Positions 1 through 5,307 of a stretch of 6,232 bases of DNA are shown here, piece by piece. The stretch lies in contig DAOVUU010000163.1 in NCBI GenBank assembly GCA_030632405.1, positions 1 through 6,232 on the forward strand. The letters run 5' to 3'. The notes under the pieces were generated by a model. The model was not told where the DNA came from. It made no database searches and worked only from the letters and a program-made list of their open reading frames with translations. A program made the translations under genes and the position numbers. This stretch comes from Desulfobulbaceae bacterium. Its GTDB lineage: Bacteria > Desulfobacterota > Desulfobulbia > Desulfobulbales > Desulfocapsaceae. How positions within the stretch are numbered: position 1 is the stretch's first letter; each line of letters begins with the position of its first letter.

Positions 1-601
1 ATTTACCAGGAAAGCACTGGAAAACTTCCTTCAGCCAAATGAGAAGAGTGTACCGCTTGGAATCAGCAACACTTCCGTGAAAGATTCTTCTCATATTGCC
101 CATTTCTATAAAGATGCTGATGAGAGTGTGGCGGTGGGAACAGGCTTTTTGGCCAGTGGACTTTCTAGAGGTGAATCCACACTGCTTATCTCACCCGAAG
201 ACAAATCATTTCGGATTTTTGCGGGTCTTAACGACCTCGGCTACCCTGTGGAAAAGCTCAAAGACGACGGCCTGATTGTTGCCAGTGAAGGACATTACAA
301 CCTCAGTGAACAACTCGAATTCATGATTGAGCTCATAGCAAACCGCACTTACAACAAAGGGTTCAGGCTTCTTGGAGACATGCTTTGGGCCGTTGAAAAG
401 GGATGGAATCTGGCCGAGATAAACAGGCTTGAAACTAAGACCAATGAAATTTTGTCCGGTAGTAACAAACTCTTTCTCTGCCAATATGATCTGGCCCATT
501 TCGGTGCCGAAGGGGCTTTGATGGCTTTCGATACGCATAGTCTGACTGTTTACCGCGGGGAAGTAAAACAGAGTCCCTATTTCATAGAGCCGAATGAGTA
601 G
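1..601 (+). CDS. HTH-MEDS (DcmR-type) sensory regulator, 5'-truncated
   Basis: The reading frame is open from base 2, so the gene starts left of the window; the GTG at 77 is probably internal. The first visible residues, FTRKALENFLQ, look like the end of an excisionase/MerR-type helix-turn-helix domain, where an R-F-x-R-x-x-L-E-x-F-L pattern is typical. After a short linker, about 155 residues match the MEDS domain (methanogen/methylotroph DcmR sensory domain): it opens with HIAHFYKD, has a GFLASGLSRGE segment in the first third, and ends with LCQYDLAHFGAEG and a conserved-looking THS. DcmR pairs the same two modules and represses dichloromethane dehalogenase genes in methylotrophs; MEDS is thought to bind a small ligand. 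I infer a cytoplasmic DNA-binding sensor of unknown ligand. It ends with TAG. The domain call is firm; the HTH rests on about 11 residues. Confidence 0.85.
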   Translation, partial: FTRKALENFLQPNEKSVPLGISNTSVKDSSHIAHFYKDADESVAVGTGFLASGLSRGESTLLISPEDKSFRIFAGLNDLGYPVEKLKDDGLIVASEGHYNLSEQLEFMIELIANRTYNKGFRLLGDMLWAVEKGWNLAEINRLETKTNEILSGSNKLFLCQYDLAHFGAEGALMAFDTHSLTVYRGEVKQSPYFIEPNE

Positions 602-612
602 ACGCATTACAA

Positions 613-629
613 CTTAAGGCTACCTTAAG
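613..629. repeat. Perfect 7-bp inverted repeat after the MEDS gene
   Basis: CTTAAGG and CCTTAAG flank a 3-base CTA centre, 11 bases after the MEDS stop codon. No T-run follows on the plus strand, so it is a poor intrinsic terminator. It could be an operator for the next gene or a 3'-end stabilising hairpin. Confidence 0.45.
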
Positions 630-718
630 GGAGAATATAAATTACCGGACATGATTTTTTTGAGGGATATTTTCTATGACAACCTATCGTTGCCCTTTGT
701 GCTGATATCTACGAATTT

Positions 719-724
719 GAAGGA
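719..724 (+). promoter_or_regulatory. Ribosome binding site deciding the start at 733
   Basis: GAAGGA lies 8 bases before the ATG at 733 and overlaps the alternative ATG at 724, which argues for the downstream start. Confidence 0.5.
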
Positions 725-732
725 TGGATGAA

Positions 733-1062
733 ATGGGCGTTTCGTTATATTTTAAGCAGGATAAAGCATTTGCCGAAGACCATGTCCTCTTCTGGAGTAA
801 CCTTTCCCGTTTGAACGTACTGTTTGTTCTCTTGAACATTACCATTTTCTTTCTAACAGGACTCATAACTCAAGGGTATTACTATACCTATTATTCATTA
901 TCCGCATTGGGCGTAGTTGGTCTCGGCATGGTCATGCCAACAATATTAGTCAAGAAGCTCTGGTATTATCTCTGTTTTTTGTTTTTTGAGGCGATTGGCA
1001 TATATTTTTGCGTTTCAAGTATCGTCTATTGGGTACGACACGGAGCACTGCAGGGAAGTTGA
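733..1062 (+). CDS. Small three-helix membrane protein, unknown function
   Basis: I do not recognise this protein. Two ATGs lie in frame, at 724 and 733. I prefer 733 because GAAGGA (719-724) sits 8 bases upstream of it, whereas that same motif overlaps the ATG at 724. The product is 109 aa (112 from 724). A short polar N-terminus of about 27 residues (K, D, E rich) precedes three hydrophobic segments at about residues 28-46, 55-74 and 76-99. The first ends at FFLTGL, a Tyr-rich loop (GYYYTYYS) follows, and KK separates the second and third. The short charged tail VRHGALQGS ends at a TGA stop. No catalytic motif is visible. It is probably an inner-membrane protein, and its orientation matches the upstream MEDS gene, 131 bases away; co-regulation is possible but unproven. 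Confidence 0.7.
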   Translation: MGVSLYFKQDKAFAEDHVLFWSNLSRLNVLFVLLNITIFFLTGLITQGYYYTYYSLSALGVVGLGMVMPTILVKKLWYYLCFLFFEAIGIYFCVSSIVYWVRHGALQGS

Positions 1063-1112
1063 TCAAGATGGGTGATAATGAATTGTTTTAGTAGCAAAAC
1101 TGCAGGAAAGCC

Positions 1113-1130
1113 TACCCGGTGAACCGGGTA
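1113..1130. repeat. 7-bp hairpin beyond the porin terminator
   Basis: TACCCGG and CCGGGTA pair around a TGAA loop. On the plus strand it is followed by A residues and on the minus strand T residues come before it, so it is not a canonical terminator in either direction. It lies 50 bases past the end of the membrane-protein gene and may protect that transcript's 3' end. Confidence 0.4.
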
Positions 1131-1166
1131 AAAAAAGAAGCCCTGTGAAAATACACTCCACAGGGC
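1130..1166 (-). terminator. Rho-independent terminator of the porin gene
   Basis: Read on the minus strand, an 8-bp perfect stem (GCCCTGTG and CACAGGGC, plus-strand arms 1140-1147 and 1159-1166) with an 11-base loop is followed by TTCTTTTTTT. It begins about 40 bases after the porin stop codon, the expected place for that gene's terminator. Confidence 0.9.
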
Positions 1167-1206
1167 CCAACATTTCTACAAAAAAAAGTTCTTTATGGTT
1201 CTCAAA

Positions 1207-2385
1207 TTAGAAGCTGAGTGAAAGACGTGCACCAACTTCAACTGGATCTTCTTCATTAACCATGTCAGCCTCTGCAGTCGCATCACCTGCGAACAGGTAA
1301 GCAGCAACGAGGTCAAGATTCAGATTATCCATAACTTTATAAGTTGCTTTGAGATCAACTTCTGTACCCAGTTCATCGTTACCAAGGGTATTTTCCTCAG
1401 CAAATTGGGCATACCAGAGATCGGCACTAAGAGTCCACTTATCCACAGGCTTGACTGTAACGCCAACGTTCACTGCAAATATATTGCTGATTCTATCGGC
1501 AGGAGATCCTGCAGAAACAGTATTATCAAAAACTCCGTAACCCATGATCTCAGACCAGTAGTAAGAGCGACCCGGAACACCTGCGAATTCATCGTTGTCT
1601 CCATCTAAAGGATTATCGTCACCAGTTGCATAGAATAATCGACCATGAACAACGTCTACACTACCACCAATAGCAGCGAGCCAACCTTTGTTGTCATCAC
1701 CATTTTCAGCGGTACCACCTTGATAAATAAGAGTACCCCAGGTTTTTGCGCCGCCAAATTTCATATCCGCATCGACGCCCAGATAGAAGGCTTCAAGTTC
1801 ACTTACGCCATTTGAGCCGTGATATGTAATAAATGGTGTAAGTAGGCCCGCACCACCCATCTTAATCCTGGCTGCTCCATAAAGGATATCTTCATCAACT
1901 TCAGCTGCGCTGGTGTACTCGCCGTTAACACGAATCCACTCCAGAGGTACGGAGACATTACCGAAATTCATGAGTACTTCAACACCGGAACTATCATCAT
2001 CAAAAATGAAACCACGTGACAAAGTACTGCCAAATATACCCATCTTAGTTTTTATATTTCCCAGAGTAAAATCGGTATAGGAGTTTTTGATCCTGAAGAT
2101 GCTCGTACCATCAGCGCCAATATCGCCACCGTTATCATCACCCCAGTTAGTGTTGAACTCGAACTTGTTTACAAATTTGAAATCATCATTGAATACCGCC
2201 GTATAGTAAAGACGGGTACGATTATCTCCACGGTTGAAGCTACTGCTCGCTCCGTCAAAATCAGACTGGCTGAAAATACGGGTACGCCAGTATCCACCGA
2301 ACACGTTTTCTACTGCAGAAGAGGTTGTGGCAGCAACACCACCAACCATTATGATACCTATAGCTGAAACAATAATTTTTTTCAT
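1207..2385 (-). CDS. Outer-membrane beta-barrel porin
   Basis: The 392-aa product has a classical Sec signal peptide: MKK, a hydrophobic core (IIVSAIGIIMVGGVAA), then TTSSA with likely cleavage near residue 24 before VENVFGG. The mature protein has the look of a porin: alternating polar/hydrophobic stretches typical of amphipathic strands, many aromatic residues at strand ends, Asp/Gly/Asn-rich loops (for example GDDNPLDGDNDEF around the middle) and no long hydrophobic helix. It ends ARLSLSF, with a C-terminal Phe as in the signal read by the BAM assembly machine. The start is supported by GGGGAG six to seven bases upstream (2393-2398). It most resembles the roughly 400-aa porins of sulfur- and metal-reducing Desulfobacterota; the substrate cannot be read from sequence. 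The highly acidic loops might favour cations (inference). It has its own terminator and appears monocistronic. Confidence 0.85.
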   Translation of the reverse strand: MKKIIVSAIGIIMVGGVAATTSSAVENVFGGYWRTRIFSQSDFDGASSSFNRGDNRTRLYYTAVFNDDFKFVNKFEFNTNWGDDNGGDIGADGTSIFRIKNSYTDFTLGNIKTKMGIFGSTLSRGFIFDDDSSGVEVLMNFGNVSVPLEWIRVNGEYTSAAEVDEDILYGAARIKMGGAGLLTPFITYHGSNGVSELEAFYLGVDADMKFGGAKTWGTLIYQGGTAENGDDNKGWLAAIGGSVDVVHGRLFYATGDDNPLDGDNDEFAGVPGRSYYWSEIMGYGVFDNTVSAGSPADRISNIFAVNVGVTVKPVDKWTLSADLWYAQFAEENTLGNDELGTEVDLKATYKVMDNLNLDLVAAYLFAGDATAEADMVNEEDPVEVGARLSLSF

Positions 2386-2391
2386 CTTTTA

Positions 2392-2398
2392 TCTCCCC
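2392..2398 (-). promoter_or_regulatory. Ribosome binding site of the porin gene
   Basis: On the minus strand GGGGAGA precedes the ATG by 6 bases, fixing the porin start at 2385. Confidence 0.7.
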
Positions 2399-2721
2399 AT
2401 AGTGAGAGAGTTCTCTCTTCTCCTTTCTAAATCTCACCAGCTGGAATTCTCTGAAAGACACAACATCCTTTTGTTTAGAAGAGGATTAAAAAAAACTCCG
2501 TTTAGCTGAAGCAAAACCAGGTAGAACCAAAGACAGTTCTGACTTTGTTTACCTCCTTAAGAGCCTTGTATTCCGCCCATACAGATGACTGCGAATCAAC
2601 GTCAGAAACAGTACCAGCGGGATAGAAAGGGACTGCATACTAATTTACGAATCAGTTTTATATCGAACCTCCTTGCCTTAACCGTAGATCCATAACGAAA
2701 GTAACAAGGCACAGCAAAGGG

Positions 2722-2743
2722 GTTAGGTATCCTGCTACCTAAC
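2722..2743. repeat. Perfect 8-bp inverted repeat in the intergenic region
   Basis: GTTAGGTA and TACCTAAC pair around a 6-base loop TCCTGC. No T-run follows on either strand, so it is more likely an operator or part of an RNA structure than a terminator. Confidence 0.5.
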
Positions 2744-2814
2744 ACATAAAGTACTACATCGTGACATCATAGTCAAGGTGCCCTGAAATCTAAAGAGAGG
2801 GTATAATTGGTTAG

Positions 2815-2852
2815 ACACTCCGAAGGATAAATCCATATACTCTCGGGAGTGT
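2815..2852. repeat. 7-bp inverted repeat with a 24-base interior
   Basis: ACACTCC (2815-2821) and GGAGTGT (2846-2852) can pair. The interior contains a second weak dyad, GGAT/ATCC (2825-2834). A perfect TATAAT lies 8 bases upstream on the plus strand, so a transcript starting nearby would begin with this hairpin; that link is speculative. Confidence 0.35.
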
Positions 2853-3080
2853 TGTCGCGGTCTTTATTTCACCGGACTTTGACCACGATAAAATATACTA
2901 ACACCGTAACAACGGTAAGCAAGACGGCATAAGTACCTTGGTGGTGAATTTTATGTTTATAATTTCAAAACCCCTTTTCTGTTTCGAAGTCTTCGCTTAT
3001 CTGTTGTTTTTTATGACAGACTTTCAGGAGTAAGGTACTGATTATAACTCATCAGGTAACCCTTAAAGTAAGCTAGATAT

Positions 3081-3112
3081 CAGGGACGGGGGGAATGGCA
3101 ATCCCGCCCCTG
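3081..3112 (-). terminator. GC-rich terminator-like hairpin after the cytochrome gene
   Basis: In the minus-strand RNA, CAGGGGCGGG (arm 3103-3112) pairs over 10 bp with CCCGUCCCUG (arm 3081-3090), including one G-U wobble, with a 12-base loop. It starts 10 bases after the TAG at 3123-3125. The downstream sequence (ATATCTAGCTTACTTT) is only modestly T-rich, so it may be a weak intrinsic terminator or a 3'-end protecting hairpin. Its position just after the second stop, and not after the internal TGA, fits a transcript covering the whole 412-residue frame. Confidence 0.65.
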
Positions 3113-3122
3113 GTGAGGATTT

Positions 3123-4361
3123 CTATTCAAGTTCGTAGGTAAGTTTCTCTTTAACGGAATAGACAACGTCTCCCTTTTTGCCACTGATAAAATAAGAGAG
3201 GTTTGCCTCTATTTCGACCTCTTCTACGTCGGTGTCAAAATTAATCAAATATTGTTCTCTCCGGGTTTGCATGGGCTGCAATGTCAGATCGACAATTTCC
3301 TTGATCTGCCAGGCACCATAGCGCATCCTGTTTTCTGTATCCCTGCCGATTTCAAAATATTTTTCTTGAACTGAAAACAACACCTGCTTCTCTGGGTCTT
3401 TTTCTGCGAGGTTTCGTGCGGTCACATCCAGGACCACTTTGCCTGACCAGAGTCAGCCATCCGGTACTCGATGACCTGTTTTATTCTCAATGAAAACATT
3501 GACCACTGCACTTGGCACCCAATTTTTCGGACTTTTCACACCTTTGATCTGACCGGGAAGATGTTTGTAAGGATTAATCTGGACTTCAAATCCTAATCCT
3601 TCCTTGACGGTATCAAGGTCATGACCACCCGGAAAGAGGTGACCTTTTTTCATATGACAATCCTGGCAACTCTTACTTCCCCCTAGTGCCAGATATGTGT
3701 TCTGGTAACTACCCGATAGAGTGTTGCACTGGATTGTCTCGCCATCAGCAGCTTTGTAAATACCGTGACACTGCATACAAAAAGATGATCTGGTGATATC
3801 AGCAACCTCTAGCGTTTCGTGGGCATCCCCGGCATCTTCACCATTAGGGCCATAGATCATACCTCTTTCAGCCGGGCCATTAAAACCGCGAGCCACTTCA
3901 GTCGCTTTGATGTTGTGACATGACAGGCAACCGACATTCAGCCTGGCAAGCTCTTTTTGGATGGTGTCCCCGGCAGGTTTACCTTTCTCTTTATGGGCGG
4001 TAACAATCATCCTGCCAATTTTCACCGCAAGCTCCTCTGAAGCATAGTTGACAATCGGAGCGTGGCAGTCCAGACACTTCATTATCTGCGCTTTAGTTAA
4101 AGGCGTTTCCCATTCCTTGGCCAATCCGATTTCAATAAAATTATGCATCCCTCCAAGGGAGGAAACAACGGCCTTGGCATGCCAGGATTTAGACCATTCT
4201 CCATGGGCTTCCTCGTGGCATTCCATACAACTCGACTCATCAAACATTTCCAGCAATTCATCCAGGGTATCTGCCTTTTTTTCCATCGCCAGCAGACTCA
4301 TGGGAAGGAAAATCAGTAAAATTCCCATAATAAACGGTACTAATCTTTGCAAAATTTTCAT
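3123..4361 (-). CDS. Pentaheme cytochrome c with in-frame TGA (candidate selenoprotein)
   Basis: A periplasmic multiheme cytochrome. Signal peptide: MKILQRL, hydrophobic core to about residue 24, likely cut after LLA25. Five CxxCH c-type haem sites: CMECH 45-49, CLDCH 96-100, CLSCH 145-149, CMQCH 195-199, CQDCH 232-236; extra His residues could serve as distal ligands, and another Cys lies at 212. After 302 codons the frame meets TGA (3453-3455), directly after GHRVPDG, then continues 109 codons (LWSGKVVLDV to YELE) to TAG. This tail looks like a beta-rich domain and is natural protein, not random sequence. Read through, the product is 412 residues with position 303 as possible selenocysteine. 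The start has a strong RBS. Its electron partners and substrate are unknown. If the TGA is a true stop, this is a pseudogene or a truncated cytochrome retaining all five haems. Confidence 0.85.
3420..3448 (-). promoter_or_regulatory. SECIS-like hairpin just after the in-frame TGA (tentative)
   Basis: Four bases after the UGA, the minus-strand RNA can form a 5-bp stem, UCAGG with CCUGG (plus-strand arms 3442-3446 and 3428-3432, one U-G pair). The 9-base loop CAAAGUGGU carries GGU 18-20 bases after the UGA. An alternative fold adds GGUC (3445-3448) with GACC (3420-3423) around a 6-base bulge. Bacterial SECIS elements lie at this distance and have a G/GU in the apical loop, but here GGU is at the loop's 3' side and the stem is short, so the match is partial. 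Confidence 0.35.
3453..3455 (-). other. In-frame TGA, candidate selenocysteine codon
   Basis: The only stop codon within an otherwise open 413-codon frame. TGA is one base from the Cys codons TGC and TGT, the usual relationship between Sec- and Cys-containing homologues. TGA also ends the membrane-protein gene at 1060-1062, so it is not globally reassigned here. My recollection, unverified, is that related cytochromes often carry Cys after a GHRxPDG motif. Confidence 0.6.
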
Positions 4362-4366
4362 GTCTT

Positions 4367-4373
4367 CCTCCTT
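4367..4373 (-). promoter_or_regulatory. Strong ribosome binding site of the cytochrome gene
   Basis: On the minus strand AAGGAGG lies 5 bases before the ATG, a near-ideal Shine-Dalgarno sequence that fixes the start at 4361 and suggests active translation. Confidence 0.85.
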
Positions 4374-4392
4374 ACAGTTTTAATTTAACTAC

Positions 4393-4421
4393 GTTAAACA
4401 AAATTGATAACATCGTATCAA
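4393..4421 (-). promoter_or_regulatory. Candidate sigma-70 promoter of the cytochrome gene, with a dyad over the -35
   Basis: Minus strand: TTGATA (-35, plus-strand 4416-4421), a 17-base spacer, then TTTAAC (-10, 4393-4398), 31 bases before the ATG. The -35 matches consensus at 5 of 6 positions and the -10 at 4 of 6. The -35 hexamer is also one half of a perfect 6-bp dyad, TTGATA-N6-TATCAA (4404-4421). The half-sites resemble FNR-type TTGAT/ATCAA but the spacing is 8 rather than 4, so FNR is not supported. Confidence 0.45.
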
Positions 4422-4487
4422 CTCTATTTAAGGCTGCAGAGAATGATACAAAGTAGGATACACTGCCTTGATAAATAATCCTAATAA

Positions 4488-4504
4488 AATTATTCAGAAT
4501 AATT
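4488..4504. repeat. 17-base palindrome (operator candidate)
   Basis: AATTATT-CAG-AATAATT is a perfect 7-bp dyad about 125 bases upstream of the cytochrome start. Its size and symmetry fit a binding site for a dimeric regulator, but AT-rich palindromes also arise by chance. Confidence 0.35.
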
Positions 4505-4781
4505 GATGCTCTCGAGAAATGTCTGTATGTCCTGAAAACACAGGAAAGTGTAGCATAATAACGCAATCACTTCAGAGATAGGCATGACACCAAAACAGAG
4601 ATTGCACATTCATCAAAACAGCCCGCCTTAGATATCGTGGTCTCTATAGATTTGGCAAGACGATTGTATTAGACTTAAACTTCGGGGTTTATCCGGGCGA
4701 TGACGCGAGATTTTGCCGTCACAGCCATAACATGTGATGACATCATCTCAGGTAAAAGTCGCAGGTAACAGATGGATGAGC

Positions 4782-4807
4782 AGAACATAAACAAATCAAT
4801 ATGTTCT
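4782..4807 (+). promoter_or_regulatory. 8-bp inverted repeat upstream of the small-ORF cluster
   Basis: AGAACATA (4782-4789) and TATGTTCT (4800-4807) are perfect inverted copies around a 10-base AT-rich centre, with TTT immediately after. It lies 32 bases before the 28-codon ORF. It could be an operator for a dimeric repressor or, with the short T-run, a weak attenuator hairpin. Confidence 0.4.
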
Positions 4808-4839
4808 TTTCATAACCCAAGCCCAGTCGGGGGTGATAT

Positions 4840-4926
4840 ATGCAGAAAATATTCTTTCAGTTGAGTTGGAGGCGAGTTGCAGCAATGGTGGGTGGCACAA
4901 TGATACTGTTATCCCAGGCCGGATAA
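4840..4926 (+). CDS. 28-aa small hydrophobic peptide
   Basis: This small ORF has a very good ribosome binding site, GGGGGTGA (4829-4836), with the GGGGG core 6 bases before the ATG. The peptide starts MQKIFFQLSWRRVAAM and continues VGGTMILLSQAG: a basic N-terminal part (K3, R11, R12) followed by a hydrophobic stretch of about 12 residues. It looks like a signal-peptide-like or membrane-inserted small protein. The stop TAA (4924-4926) is 9 bases before the next ATG, and the next gene's ribosome binding site overlaps this stop, so the two are probably translationally coupled. It may be a small membrane protein, a leader peptide controlling the downstream genes, or the decayed start of a longer exported protein. 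I do not recognise a family. Confidence 0.5.
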   Translation: MQKIFFQLSWRRVAAMVGGTMILLSQAG

Positions 4927-4935
4927 AGGTGAAAT

Positions 4936-5226
4936 ATGCTACGTCTGGATCCTGTGGTATTTAAGTTTTTAGGTTTTAAAGGTACTGTAATACTGGTAGT
5001 GTGTGTAGGTGCCTATGGTTTATTTACCGGAAATATTGGGAATACGCTTGGTCTTCTCGGCTTACAACAAAGTACTACAGTCATTGAATCCACACAACCG
5101 CTTCGAGAAACTGCAGAGGAAAAAGAACTGGTGGGATTATCCGATAAAATACACGCAGCCTGCAACAGACTGAGCAAAGTGGATGCAAACAAACTCTCCG
5201 TTCGGGCAGTTCGGCACAACGGGTGA
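4936..5226 (+). CDS. 96-aa single-TM protein, unknown function, uncertain 3' end
   Basis: I recognise no family. The start is supported by AAAGGTGA (4925-4932), 3 bases before the ATG and overlapping the preceding stop. The protein has a short N-terminus (MLRLDPVVFKFLGFK), one hydrophobic segment at about residues 16-31, a Gly/Leu-rich stretch (GNIGNTLGLLGLQQ) and then a charged, probably extracytoplasmic or cytoplasmic tail (ETAEEKELVGLSDK). The end is doubtful: the last residues, RAVRHNG, look unnatural. A shift to the next frame near 5197-5200 would instead give PFGQFGTTGEMVQDWSGKQ, ending at TAA 5255-5257, which reads more like protein. The annotated TGA at 5224-5226 is also in frame with the downstream DUF3616 gene. 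A frameshift error or mutation here is possible. Confidence 0.55.
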   Translation: MLRLDPVVFKFLGFKGTVILVVCVGAYGLFTGNIGNTLGLLGLQQSTTVIESTQPLRETAEEKELVGLSDKIHAACNRLSKVDANKLSVRAVRHNG

Positions 5227-5307
5227 AATGGTTCAAGATTGGTCTGGCAAACAGTAATACTGATAGGTGTGACACATTCAACTCTTATTAAGCCATTGCG
5301 GCAGAAG

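Larger units (their letters stand above)
2399..3080. other. Long gene-free region with several small dyads
   Basis: I find no convincing coding region on either strand. The contents I can point to are: an imperfect dyad at 2528-2547 (CAAAG-A-CAG-TT-CTG-A-CTTTG); a perfect 8-bp hairpin at 2722-2743; a 7-bp inverted repeat at 2815-2821/2846-2852; a 5-bp hairpin at 2903-2916; and a perfect TATAAT at 2802-2807 on the plus strand without a matching -35. On the minus strand, two AAGGAGG motifs (near 2554 and 2670) are not followed by a suitable start codon. The porin promoter should lie in the left part, but I cannot assign -35/-10 boxes. The region could hold a small RNA, a long porin leader or decayed genes. 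Confidence 0.4.
4422..4828. other. AT-rich intergenic region between divergent units
   Basis: This stretch separates the minus-strand cytochrome from the plus-strand cluster and must hold the control signals of the latter. I see a perfect 17-base palindrome at 4488-4504, a UUCG-containing hairpin at 4676-4691, a GATGA-CA-TCATC dyad at 4736-4747 and an 8-bp inverted repeat at 4782-4807. No tRNA, no recognised riboswitch and no convincing ORF were found. Confidence 0.4.

Noticed and set aside
206..607. 133-codon minus-strand ORF opposite the MEDS gene
   Set aside because: It lies antisense to a clear MEDS-domain frame and its translation has no recognisable features.
2549..2638. 29-residue minus-strand ORF (starts MQSLSIPLVLF) in the long intergenic region
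   Set aside because: It is hydrophobic at the start, but no Shine-Dalgarno precedes the ATG, and short ORFs are expected by chance.
2399..3080. tRNA or CRISPR in the long intergenic region
   Set aside because: No T-loop-like GTTCRAAYC within a cloverleaf, and no evenly spaced direct repeats.
3123..3437. A separate 104-aa protein starting at GTG 3437
   Set aside because: No ribosome binding site precedes the GTG and it is in the same frame as the cytochrome; it is better read as the cytochrome's C-terminal domain.
4404..4421. FNR box upstream of the cytochrome
   Set aside because: TTGAT and ATCAA are present, but 8 bases apart; FNR sites need 4.
4372..4566. 64-codon minus-strand ORF upstream of the cytochrome
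   Set aside because: It spans the candidate promoter and overlaps the edge of the cytochrome ribosome binding site, and the residue composition looks random.
4621..4840. Riboswitch before the small-ORF cluster
   Set aside because: I could not match the conserved core of GEMM/c-di-GMP, cobalamin or other known classes, only small generic hairpins.
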